A DNA stretch of 64,000 bases, from NCBI RefSeq assembly GCF_001428105.1, contig NZ_LMSJ01000003.1, positions 1 to 64,000 of the forward strand, written 5' to 3'. The notes below the pieces were generated by a model. The model saw only the letters and a program-made list of their open reading frames with translations, had not been told where the DNA came from and did not search any database. Positions 1 to 7,972 of the stretch are shown in pieces; positions within the stretch are counted from its first letter, which is position 1; the number at the start of each line of letters is the position of its first letter. A program made the translations under genes and the position numbers. The DNA comes from Paenibacillus sp. Soil766 (GTDB lineage Bacteria; Bacillota; Bacilli; Paenibacillales; NBRC-103111).

Positions 1-1
1 A

Positions 2-85
2 AGAGACATCTGGTGTGGAGATTCGCCAACCGAAGAAGAGAAACAGATAAATAGAAATTTTTGGGAAAAAGGTACCTACGTTTAG
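2..85 (+). CDS. possible C-terminal tail of a gene entering from the left
   Basis: Frame 2 is open from the window edge to a TAG at 83-85 and encodes 27 residues (starts RDIWCGDSPT, ends WEKGTYV) with a protein-like composition. The other two plus frames also stay open for 15-17 codons, so the choice is weak. No family can be recognised from so short a tail, and the piece may be non-coding. Confidence 0.2.
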   Translation, partial: RDIWCGDSPTEEEKQINRNFWEKGTYV

Positions 86-495
86 GTGGAGCTGCTTTTT
101 AACTATGTTAGTTTAAAACTTTGTGAATTTTTGCACGAAGATGTACCAAGTTGATGATGTGTAAGGTCTAATGCAACGCTAGTGCATGTTTTACATCTAA
201 TTGGTGGAATGGAGGATTTCCGACGAAAATAGCTGTATGTTTTCCAGTTATTCGTTGCTGGGGGCTGCATGGGGCATGACGGATGAGGAGTTACTGAGGC
301 GGACTAAGGAAAGCTACTGTAGAGAGCTACAGGGATGCTTTACTGAGCAGCGTTATTACTACTGGAAGAACGTTACCTAAGCCGCCCACTACTTAACTCC
401 ACGTAACTAAGTGAACTAATAGTGCCTTCTTGTCGGCCAACCCTACCTCCCTTATACTTACAGCACAAAGGTAAATGAGAGGATGATTATAGCAG
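86..495. other. mostly non-coding stretch upstream of the aldo/keto reductase
   Basis: This stretch holds no recognisable gene. A GGAGG at 211-215 lies inside a seven-codon ORF (209-232). A 47-codon ORF follows at 237-380 and is listed separately. A purine-rich AGAGGA just before 496 is the likely ribosome binding site of the reductase. No terminator, repeat or RNA gene was found. Confidence 0.4.
237..380 (+). CDS. small hypothetical ORF, 47 codons
   Basis: An ATG at 237 opens a 47-residue frame ending at a TAA at 378-380; an internal ATG at 276 would give a 34-residue protein starting MTDEELLRRT. The downstream half is charged and aromatic (ends RYYYWKNVT), more protein-like than random sequence. 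The nearest SD-like GGAGG (211-215) is about 21 bases from the first ATG, which is too far, while a G-run at 260-264 is about 11 bases from the second. No family is recognised. It may be a real small gene, a remnant or chance. Confidence 0.2.
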   Translation: MFSSYSLLGAAWGMTDEELLRRTKESYCRELQGCFTEQRYYYWKNVT

Positions 496-1470
496 ATGAA
501 ATATAGAAACATGGGACGCAGTGGGTTAAAAGTAAGTGAAATCGCCTTAGGAAGCTGGCTTACATATGGAACAGCTGCAGAGCAAAAAGCGGCGGATGCT
601 TGCATCGCGAAAGCTTTTGACAGCGGTATTAATTTCTTCGATACCGCGAATGCTTATAATCGTGGCGAAGGCGAGAAAGCGATGGGAGCCGCGCTGAAAG
701 GGTATGATCGCTCGAGCTATGTGCTCTCGACGAAAGTTTATTTCCCGATGGGCGATGGCCCGAACGATCGCGGACTGTCCCGCAAGCACATTATGGAGCA
801 ATGTGATGCGAGCTTGAAACGACTTGGCGTCGACTACATCGACATCTATTTCTGCCATCGCTATGACATTCACACACCGCTGGAGGAAACGCTTCGTGCA
901 CTTGACGATTTGGTCGCGCAAGGCAAAGTCGTCTACCCCGCCGTCAGCGAATGGAACGGCGCTCAAATCACCGAAGCTGCAGGTATCGCTGAGCGCCTCC
1001 GTCTACGTCCGCTGATTTCGAATCAGCCGATCTATAATATGTTCGAGCGCTATATCGAGCGCGAGGTACTTCCCGTGTCCGAGCATAAAGGGATCGGTCA
1101 GGTCGTCTTTTCACCGCTTGCGCAAGGCATTCTGACGGGTAAATATAAGCTGGGACAGCCTCTTCCCGCCGATAGTCGCGCTGCGAACGATTCTGTCAAT
1201 GGTGTCATCAACAGTTATCTGAATGACCGTGTACTGCAGACTGTTCATGAACTTGAGCAAGTTGCCCAAGGGCTGGATCTCTCGATCGCTCAGCTCGCGA
1301 TCGCCTGGGTTCTTCGTCAACCAGGCGTAAGCTCCGCATTAATTGGTGCGACAAAGCCTGAACAGATCGAGGAAAACGTGAAGGCTGTGGACGTCATGCT
1401 CGGAGCAGAAACATTGGAGCAAATCGAGGCTATACTGAAGAAAGTCGCGGACTTCTCTCCGGCACGATAA
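496..1470 (+). CDS. aldo/keto reductase, potassium-channel beta-subunit-like
   Basis: This is a 324-residue NADPH-dependent aldo/keto reductase with a single (alpha/beta)8 barrel, full length for the family. The catalytic tetrad is visible as Asp49 (FFDTANAYN), Tyr54, Lys80 (STK) and His121 (FCHRYD). The CHRYD and LGSWLTYG patterns resemble the Kv-beta/YhdN-like group, which reduces aldehydes and ketones in the cytoplasm; the true substrate is unknown. The ATG follows a modest AGAGGA site. The gene stands alone on the plus strand and is closed by a long inverted repeat at 1493-1543. Nothing looks broken. The family call is firm and the specific role is not. Confidence 0.9.
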   Translation: MKYRNMGRSGLKVSEIALGSWLTYGTAAEQKAADACIAKAFDSGINFFDTANAYNRGEGEKAMGAALKGYDRSSYVLSTKVYFPMGDGPNDRGLSRKHIMEQCDASLKRLGVDYIDIYFCHRYDIHTPLEETLRALDDLVAQGKVVYPAVSEWNGAQITEAAGIAERLRLRPLISNQPIYNMFERYIEREVLPVSEHKGIGQVVFSPLAQGILTGKYKLGQPLPADSRAANDSVNGVINSYLNDRVLQTVHELEQVAQGLDLSIAQLAIAWVLRQPGVSSALIGATKPEQIEENVKAVDVMLGAETLEQIEAILKKVADFSPAR

Positions 1471-1492
1471 TCGCTAGCGGATCATCATTCAA

Positions 1493-1543
1493 CGCAATAA
1501 TAAGAGGACAGAGCTTACCAAGCTCTGTCCTCTTATTATTGCG
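1493..1543 (+). terminator. 24-bp perfect inverted repeat after the aldo/keto reductase
   Basis: Arms at 1493-1516 and 1520-1543 are exact reverse complements around a 3-base loop. The outer part of each arm is A/T rich (TTATTATT), which would give a U-rich 3' end, and it lies 23 bases after the stop codon. It could act in both directions, facing also the GH2 remnant that ends at 1568. Confidence 0.75.
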
Positions 1544-1567
1544 CATCACTCATTTGCCCTTATCGTT

Positions 1568-1741
1568 TCAGGCAAGATTGATTACTCGATCGAGGAACAC
1601 TTCTTCTGAAGCGACCTCTCCGCCGTAGCCCCATCCATTGTCAGATTTGAAGGCGATGCCACCTAATTCGCTTACGATAATCGGTTGTCCCTTGTAGTTA
1701 TTCTACTGGTAGTCAATTTGCCACGGCTCACCATAGCGCAT
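1568..1741 (-). pseudogene. C-terminal remnant of a GH2 beta-galactosidase/glucuronidase-type gene
   Basis: On the minus strand this 58-codon stretch encodes a recognisable piece of a family 2 glycoside hydrolase near the nucleophile region: GQPIIVSELGG followed by NGWGYGG, matching the family pattern GQP-x-x-VSE-x-GG...GWGYG. An in-frame TAG interrupts it at codon 13 and a TGA closes it at 1568, while everything upstream is gone and replaced by the end of the sulfatase gene. It is therefore a dead fragment. It sits at the 3' end of the sulfatase/GH43 operon, so the operon once carried at least one more hydrolase. The family assignment is from memory of GH2 motifs. Confidence 0.7.
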
Positions 1742-3264
1742 CATGCATGCTTGGCTTTAACTTCTGAGTAATTCAACTGAACAGTCGAATTCAAGGGAAG
1801 ACGATCTTCCTTCTCCATCGTCCAATATAGCAGCTTGCGCTCGAGCTCAGAACGAATCGTTGTGAAGGCAGGATCGTCGAAGTAATTATGCAGTTCGTCA
1901 TGATCGTTCACTAGATCGTAGAGTTCGCCCTCCCCGTTGGCGTAAATGTTCAGCTTCCATTCCAGCGTGCGAATGCTCTTGCCTTTCCCCACCCATGCAT
2001 CGCGGTAGGCACACCAAACGAAATAGCGGTTATCGAACGGATGTTCCGGACGAACTGTAATATCGGAGACACGCAGAGGCTCACCTTCCTCCCCGCTCTC
2101 GATAACGACGTATTCACGTGGTCTGTAGTCCTCACCTCTCAGGTAAGACGCGAAGCTCTTGCCCTGAACACCTGGCGGAATCGGTATACCAGCCATGTCT
2201 AGGAAGGTGGGCATGATATCCACCAGCTCTACCAGGTGATTCGTCCTCTTTGCTCCCTGATACCCCGGGGCTGCTACAATGAAGGGCACGTGGGTAAAGG
2301 AGTCGTAAAACATGTTATGCTTCTGGATCAACCCATGGGCACCCATCGAGTCGCCATGATCTGATGTGAAGACAACAACGGTATTATCCGTTATGCCCAA
2401 CTCGTCCATCTTTGCGAACACACGAGCGAGCGTATCATCAATAAAACGAATCATGCCATAATGAATCGCCCGAACCTTGCGAATCAGGTCATCATCCGCT
2501 GTATCCATCGCGTCCATAAGATAAGCCACCCGCTGCCGCTCTGGCTTTCCTTCAAGGTTATCCTTAGGTGGAAGCGGCACCTCGGCGGGATCAATCATAC
2601 TCGCATAGGGCTCTGGAGCTTGATAAGGTGTATGCGGATCTGGGAATGACAGCCAAGTGAAGAAGGGTTTGTCTGGATCACGCTGATTCTCCAAGTAATC
2701 CATCATCGTATCCCCGAGAAGATAGGTACCGCATTTTTCTGGACGAGCAGGATTAGTGCCATGACCCATAGGGCTCAACCAACAGGTATGTGACCACTCA
2801 TGTGCCGCTTTGGATTCGGGATCGTCTCTGTAACCGTCGACCATATGCCCATGATCAGCCAGCCGGACATAATCGAATACTTGTCTCAGCACACTTGCCT
2901 TCTCGCGGTCCGCGATTTCACCTGGGTAGTAAGTCTGAGTGTTTTCCATAAAAGCATGATTCTTCCCGATGATTGCTGTCTGATATCCGTGCTCCTTGAG
3001 CACTTGCGGCAGCGTAACTTCCGCAGGGTTAATCATCATATGGTTCGCTTGGACCCCGATGGTAGAAGCGTACCTTCCCGTAAACATCGATGATCTAGAC
3101 GGGGAACAAGCCGGATAATTACAGAAAGCAAATTCAAAGACAACACCGCGTTCAGCCAAGCTCTCCAATACAGGCGTCTTTAAGACAGGATTTCCGTAAA
3201 GACTAAGCGTTTCCGCCGTTTGCTGGTCCGTCTGGATAAGAAGTAAATTAGGCCTGCTATCCAT
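1741..3264 (-). CDS. sulfatase (S1 family, formylglycine-dependent)
   Basis: The gene encodes a 507-residue sulfatase that would remove sulfate esters from sugars in the cytoplasm, as there is no signal peptide. The N-terminus (RPNLLLIQTDQQ) gives the first metal-binding Asp, and CSPSR with Cys53 is the formylglycine motif that a maturase must oxidise. TSDHGDSMGAHG carries the later metal ligands. The ATG at 3264 follows a GGGAGG site embedded in the end of the GH43 gene; the open frame extends further upstream but only by overlapping that gene. It is last in the binding-protein/permease/GH43 operon, so the imported oligosaccharide is probably sulfated or once was. No sulfatase-maturing enzyme is present in the window. 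Confidence 0.9.
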   Translation of the reverse strand: MDSRPNLLLIQTDQQTAETLSLYGNPVLKTPVLESLAERGVVFEFAFCNYPACSPSRSSMFTGRYASTIGVQANHMMINPAEVTLPQVLKEHGYQTAIIGKNHAFMENTQTYYPGEIADREKASVLRQVFDYVRLADHGHMVDGYRDDPESKAAHEWSHTCWLSPMGHGTNPARPEKCGTYLLGDTMMDYLENQRDPDKPFFTWLSFPDPHTPYQAPEPYASMIDPAEVPLPPKDNLEGKPERQRVAYLMDAMDTADDDLIRKVRAIHYGMIRFIDDTLARVFAKMDELGITDNTVVVFTSDHGDSMGAHGLIQKHNMFYDSFTHVPFIVAAPGYQGAKRTNHLVELVDIMPTFLDMAGIPIPPGVQGKSFASYLRGEDYRPREYVVIESGEEGEPLRVSDITVRPEHPFDNRYFVWCAYRDAWVGKGKSIRTLEWKLNIYANGEGELYDLVNDHDELHNYFDDPAFTTIRSELERKLLYWTMEKEDRLPLNSTVQLNYSEVKAKHA

Positions 3265-3265
3265 A

Positions 3266-4249
3266 TCATGATCCTCCCATCTGACAATTTGTTCGCGATG
3301 GCACAGACTGCTCAGTAATGGTCGGCCCATGTACCTCGATCGAACCGTCCTCACGAAAGCTCATACGATCCAGGCATACCTGACGATTACCACCGCCATC
3401 CTGAGGATCGGTGTGCGTGTGATAAATAATAAACAGCTCCGTACCATCCGGAGATTCGGTTACACTGTGGTGACCAGGGCCAGAAATATCCGGTGTATCC
3501 GTGAATAAAATTGGATTACCCTCATATTTCGCAAACGGGCCAAGCGGTTGCTTCGAAACTGCGTAGCCGACGGAATAATCCCTGTGTGCAAAACAATTGG
3601 CCGAGTACATTAAATAGTAGAGACCACTATGCTTCACAACGAATGGTCCCTCATTCCAGCGATATTCGTTGCCGGATTTGAGTTCCCATTCCTGATCCGG
3701 CTTAAGCAGCAAATGCCCCTCCGATTTCACGGTCAGCAGGTCTGAATTCAACTCAACGCCATAGATGTGGCTTTCTTTACGTCCGTCGACCACATTCTCC
3801 GAGCAGTCACGGGAATAATACAGGTAACTTCGTCCATCCTCGTCAAGCACCAGATGAGCGTCAATAGCCGCATAACCGAAATCGAACATAGGCTGATCGA
3901 ACACATCCACGAACGGTCCAACTGGGTTGTCACTTACGGCAACACCAATGCGCAGGCTGTCCTTCTCCTGCCAACGAGCCGTGTAATACATGTAGTATTT
4001 ACCTTTGAACTCTACCACCTCAGGGGCCCAGAACTGCTTGTAGCCCCACGCTTTGGCATTCTTGCTCTTCTCGTATACGAACCCCTCTTCCTTCCAATCG
4101 ACGAGATTCATAGAAGACCAAGCCTTGAACCCATCATCGACTGCAGAAGTGGGATAACAGTAATACTTACCGTCCGATGCTTTGAGAATAAAGGGATCAC
4201 CAATATTCTGAATAGGAATGGGGTTAGTATAAGTGACAGTCACGGTCAT
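3266..4249 (-). CDS. intracellular GH43 glycoside hydrolase
   Basis: This five-bladed beta-propeller glycosidase (about 327 residues) lacks a signal peptide and should act on imported oligosaccharides. The three GH43 acids are in place: the base Asp in IGDPFIL (about residue 18), the pKa-modulating Asp in YAAIDAH (about 130) and the acid Glu in RWNEGPF (about 200). Family members are mostly alpha-L-arabinofuranosidases or beta-xylosidases; substrate cannot be read here. The SD (AAAGGAG) ends at 4252, two bases from the ATG at 4249 but eight from a GTG at 4243, so GTG 4243 may be the true start. It follows the permease operon and abuts the sulfatase (1 base gap). It is clearly homologous to the GH43 part of the SLH protein at 11518-17601. 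Confidence 0.9.
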   Translation of the reverse strand: MTVTVTYTNPIPIQNIGDPFILKASDGKYYCYPTSAVDDGFKAWSSMNLVDWKEEGFVYEKSKNAKAWGYKQFWAPEVVEFKGKYYMYYTARWQEKDSLRIGVAVSDNPVGPFVDVFDQPMFDFGYAAIDAHLVLDEDGRSYLYYSRDCSENVVDGRKESHIYGVELNSDLLTVKSEGHLLLKPDQEWELKSGNEYRWNEGPFVVKHSGLYYLMYSANCFAHRDYSVGYAVSKQPLGPFAKYEGNPILFTDTPDISGPGHHSVTESPDGTELFIIYHTHTDPQDGGGNRQVCLDRMSFREDGSIEVHGPTITEQSVPSRTNCQMGGS

Positions 4250-4275
4250 CACTCCTTTGCGATAAGTTATATAAG

Positions 4276-5175
4276 TTAGCCTTTAATCGAACCGATCATG
4301 ACGCCTTTTACAAAATAACGTTGAATGAATGGATAAAGCAGCATCACAGGAACACTCGATACAATGATGACGGAGTACTTGATGCTTTCGGCCATCATCA
4401 CACGTTCTGTCATACCAGCGGCACCGCCGCCTGCCATGTCATCCTGATTTAGGATGAGAATTTCCCGCAGAATGAGTTGTAGTGGAAAGAGATCCCGATC
4501 CTTCAAATAGATCAAGGCATTAAAATAAGCATTCCAATGCCCTACACCATAGAACAGCACCATAACAGCCAGAATCGGCTTGGATAGCGGTATGATAATG
4601 CTCCATAACATTCGGAAATAGGTGCAGCCGTCCATCCATGCTGACTCCTGCAGCTCATTGGGAATATTGTTCTGGAAGAAGCTCCGCATCACGATGAGAT
4701 TATAGGTCGCAATGGCACCAGGAATCAGCATCGCCCACACTGTGTTAGTAATGCCGAGGCTCTTCACCAGGAGGTAGGTCGGAATCAACCCCCCGCTGAA
4801 AAACATGGTGAATGTAACGAAAAACATGAGAAATTGTTGCCCCGGCAAATCCTTCCGGGAGAGAGGGTACGCTGCCAGCAGTGTCATCACTAGATTGATG
4901 AAGGTGCCAACTACTGCATAAAAAATGGTATTCGCATACCCGTGCCATATACTACTATTCTCGAATACTTGCTTATAGGGTGCCAATGTGAAGCCCTCTG
5001 GCAACAGCCAGACCCGGCCTTCCACAACGTCAATCGGATTGCTGAACGAAGCACTAACCACGAACAGCAGGGGGTACCCTACCATAATCAACAGCACTGC
5101 GGTAATGATATACACAGCGGCATCGAAGAGCTTGTCATCGCGTGATCGCAGCTTGTTTTCTATCGTTGTATGCAT
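4276..5175 (-). CDS. sugar ABC transporter permease, YtcP/LplC type
   Basis: A 299-residue inner-membrane permease of the CUT1 class, with about six transmembrane segments and the cytoplasmic EAA loop seen as ESAWMDGC...IIPLSKP. The conserved C-terminus ends KGVMIGSIKG, typical of YtcP/LplC proteins. The ATG at 5175 follows GAGGAGAGAAG; a longer frame to 5223 would overlap the upstream permease by 35 bases and lacks an SD. It works with the LplB-type permease and the binding protein just upstream. No ATPase is encoded nearby, as is usual for this class, where a shared MsmX-type ATPase is used. Confidence 0.92.
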   Translation of the reverse strand: MHTTIENKLRSRDDKLFDAAVYIITAVLLIMVGYPLLFVVSASFSNPIDVVEGRVWLLPEGFTLAPYKQVFENSSIWHGYANTIFYAVVGTFINLVMTLLAAYPLSRKDLPGQQFLMFFVTFTMFFSGGLIPTYLLVKSLGITNTVWAMLIPGAIATYNLIVMRSFFQNNIPNELQESAWMDGCTYFRMLWSIIIPLSKPILAVMVLFYGVGHWNAYFNALIYLKDRDLFPLQLILREILILNQDDMAGGGAAGMTERVMMAESIKYSVIIVSSVPVMLLYPFIQRYFVKGVMIGSIKG

Positions 5176-5188
5176 TCTCTTCTCTCCT

Positions 5189-6148
5189 CTACCATAGACT
5201 CGAATCGGTCTTTTTCCGTGCATACCAGTTCACTAACAGCAGAAGGGTAAAGTCAATCACAGCATTGAACAAGCCCGCTGCAGCCGTATAACTAAACTGG
5301 CCTCCCTGAATACCGTTCTTGTATACGAAAGTCGGTAATATGTCGCTTTTGGCGGCGTTAAGCGGATTCTGCATTAGCAGCGCCTTCTCGAAGCCTACAT
5401 CCATCAGCTGACCGATCTGCAGGATGAACAAAATAATGACAGTTGGCATTATCCCTGGAATCGATACGTGTAGAACCCTCTTGAACCTTGTGGCTCCGTC
5501 GATTTTAGCCGCTTCATACAAGGTTGGATCAATACCGCTGAGCGCTGCAAGGTAGATGATCGAACCCCACCCCATATGCTGCCAAATCCCTGAGGTTACG
5601 AAGATTGTTTGGAACCATTCTGCCTTTTTCATAAAATTAATGGAATCTATGCCAAGCATGGTTAAGATTTGATTCAGCTTCCCTGTATCGGGATCGAGGA
5701 AGATGTTCAGCATCCCGACCAGCACGATGATCGAGAGAAAGTGCGGAATATACGTTGTATTTTGCAGCAACTTCTGAAGCCATCGGCTCCGAATCTCATT
5801 CACCAACAGAGCCAGCAGAATGGGAATTGGAAACCCTACCAACAGCTGAAACAAGCTTAATGAGATCGTATTCCACAGCAGATCCCAGAAATAAACCGAT
5901 GAGAAGAAGCGTTCAAAATGTTTCAATCCAATCCAAGGGCTCCCTAGAATCCCCTTGGTCGCAGAAAAGTCCTTGAAGGCAATGGTGATACCATACATCG
6001 GAACATATTTGAACAAAATATACCAAATGACAGGGATCATAAGCATCAAGTAGAGCTCATACCGAACTAGCATTCGTTTCCATAGAACATGCTTTGGCTT
6101 CCACCCAGCATCCGTTGGTGTTGTTGCTTTTGCAGCCTCCGCTTGCAT
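5189..6148 (-). CDS. sugar ABC transporter permease, LplB/PlpB type
   Basis: A 319-residue CUT1 permease with the EAA loop (YEAAKIDGATRF...SIPG) and the KYVPMYGITIAFKDF segment typical of LplB-like proteins. The start ATG has an AGGAG site eight bases away. It is the first permease after the binding protein (75 bases) and ends 13 bases before the YtcP-type partner starts, so the two are co-transcribed. Together they form the membrane channel for a complex oligosaccharide. Confidence 0.92.
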   Translation of the reverse strand: MQAEAAKATTPTDAGWKPKHVLWKRMLVRYELYLMLMIPVIWYILFKYVPMYGITIAFKDFSATKGILGSPWIGLKHFERFFSSVYFWDLLWNTISLSLFQLLVGFPIPILLALLVNEIRSRWLQKLLQNTTYIPHFLSIIVLVGMLNIFLDPDTGKLNQILTMLGIDSINFMKKAEWFQTIFVTSGIWQHMGWGSIIYLAALSGIDPTLYEAAKIDGATRFKRVLHVSIPGIMPTVIILFILQIGQLMDVGFEKALLMQNPLNAAKSDILPTFVYKNGIQGGQFSYTAAAGLFNAVIDFTLLLLVNWYARKKTDSSLW

Positions 6149-6223
6149 GACTTCACACTCCTATTTACATCTTAAGAAGAGCCAGGAGCAGCATACGATC
6201 TGCCACTCCCCAGCAAACCTCCA

Positions 6224-7825
6224 TTATTTCTTAGCGTCATAAGCTTTCTGATACGCTTTCTCCAGATCATCGATCTTCATCTTCTTCAGAGTAGCTACAT
6301 ATTCATTCCACTTATCAAAGCTCAACTCGCCAATTATGAATTTCGCAACCGATTCTTTCACATATTTATCAATATCGGCTTTGATCGGAATGATTTGCTC
6401 CGAGACTTCTCTATCGAAGATTGGAGCCCCATACACGGTTTTCGGCAAGTAGTTTTCAATGAATTTGTTGACTTCAAGCACCTTATCATTCTCTACGATG
6501 TTGCCGAATTTGTCTGAAACCACACCTGGGAAACTTCCACCCGGCACTAGATTCACTTGACCAAGTGCGGCCATAAAGCCACGGGTGTCATTCTTAATCG
6601 AATCATTGATGACCGGCTTGCCGTCCTTCATGGTATATGTTTTGCCTTCAACGCCATATTGAAAAAATTTCGAGCCTTCATCGCTATAGAAGTAATCCAC
6701 CCAGCGAATAGCGGCCTCCGGATCTTTGTTTTCCTTAGAGATCGCAAAAGTCCCGATTGGTGCGGCAATTGGTCCGGTAGCGGAATGCGTTTGATCTCCG
6801 TGAGGCCCCTTAATTGGCGTCATCCCTGTAAATTGATTTTCAACCTGCAAGAATGGATCGGAAGCCTGGATGAAGAACATGCCCATAAGCGCTTGGGACA
6901 AATTACTCCTCCACTTCGGTATATCGCCCGAGTAGAAGTCCTGCCACAGGAGCTTCTCGCTATACAGCTTATTGAGGAATTGCAGCAGTTCCTTAAAGCG
7001 GTCATCTGTCAACCATATTTTTGCCTTATCATCCTTAATATTGATCTGGTATCCCATCTGCTGCTCTAAGCCGAAGGATCCTGAGAATGTGGAATACACC
7101 ATGCCAATATCCCGTAAACCTAGCGGAATTTCGTCCTTCTTGCCATTCCCGTTCGGATCGTTGTCACGGAACGCGCGAAGCAACGTGAATAGTTCATCAA
7201 CATTCGTAGGCGCTTTCATATTGAGCTTGGCGAGCCATTCTTTGTTGATCCAAATTTTTTCCGATCGGCCTGAGGTTTGCAGACGTACGCTGGGCAACGA
7301 ATAAATATGACCGTCCGCAGCCATCACTGTTTTCTTGACCTCAGGGTATTGCTCGAAGATTTTCTTCAGATTCGGCGCATTTTTATCAATCAAGCCCTCC
7401 AACGGAATCAGCATTTTCTCCTGTTGGCCGTAGCGTGCGATGTCCGTATTCGTCAGGTTTGCCCTAAGGAAAATATCTGGCAGCTCATTAGCTGCAAAGA
7501 GCAGATTTCGCTTCTCATCGCATCCCTGTGCATTAGATGGAAGCTGGTCAAATTGCAGCTTGACGTTGGTCATTTTCTCATATTCCTGGAAAATAAGGAC
7601 ATCCTTCCAATCTGCATGGTTCGGGTCCTTGCAACCGAATACTTTCTGGGTGACGGGCTCCTTCGCGATGGGAAAGCCAGTTTGCGTGAGGTTCGTCGCA
7701 ACTTCCGCACTCCCCTTATTTGCTTCTGCTTCCTCATTCGATTTGCTGCAGGCGGTAGTAAGCGCAGTTACAGTTAAGGCGGTAGCAAGCATCATTGTCA
7801 TTCGCTTTCTTGTCTTTACCTTCAT
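6224..7825 (-). CDS. extracellular sugar-binding lipoprotein, LplA type
   Basis: The 533-residue protein begins with a lipoprotein signal (positively charged start, hydrophobic stretch, TALTTACS with Cys26 as the lipidated residue) and continues as a large CUT1 solute-binding protein. The length and the motif order (NELPDIF, KEWLAKLN, WVDYFYSDEG) fit the LplA group that serves LplB/YtcP permeases. It is anchored outside the membrane and captures the operon's oligosaccharide. It follows the YesM/YesN pair after a 147-base gap containing its own promoter and a cre-like element, so it is probably induced by that pair and subject to carbon control. Confidence 0.93.
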   Translation of the reverse strand: MKVKTRKRMTMMLATALTVTALTTACSKSNEEAEANKGSAEVATNLTQTGFPIAKEPVTQKVFGCKDPNHADWKDVLIFQEYEKMTNVKLQFDQLPSNAQGCDEKRNLLFAANELPDIFLRANLTNTDIARYGQQEKMLIPLEGLIDKNAPNLKKIFEQYPEVKKTVMAADGHIYSLPSVRLQTSGRSEKIWINKEWLAKLNMKAPTNVDELFTLLRAFRDNDPNGNGKKDEIPLGLRDIGMVYSTFSGSFGLEQQMGYQINIKDDKAKIWLTDDRFKELLQFLNKLYSEKLLWQDFYSGDIPKWRSNLSQALMGMFFIQASDPFLQVENQFTGMTPIKGPHGDQTHSATGPIAAPIGTFAISKENKDPEAAIRWVDYFYSDEGSKFFQYGVEGKTYTMKDGKPVINDSIKNDTRGFMAALGQVNLVPGGSFPGVVSDKFGNIVENDKVLEVNKFIENYLPKTVYGAPIFDREVSEQIIPIKADIDKYVKESVAKFIIGELSFDKWNEYVATLKKMKIDDLEKAYQKAYDAKK

Positions 7826-7903
7826 TAACGTTCCATCCCCTTTTTTTCATATATAGGTCCCCTAGCCCTTGTTGGAAAGGCTTTCATCTTGGAATCTGAT
7901 CTG

Positions 7904-7937
7904 ATTATAATCCGAACATAAATCTGAAAGCGTTTCA
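7904..7937 (-). promoter_or_regulatory. promoter with cre-like element for the binding-protein operon
   Basis: On the minus strand a perfect TATAAT (7904-7909) lies 79 bases before the binding-protein start. The -35 region is poor and is overlapped by TGAAACGCTTTCA (7925-7937), a palindromic sequence one base shorter than the CcpA consensus. A weak -35 is expected for a promoter that needs an activator such as the adjacent YesN-type regulator. Carbon control is inferred. Confidence 0.5.
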
Positions 7938-7972
7938 CATTTATGTACTTTCATATCAAATTTATGCAGATG

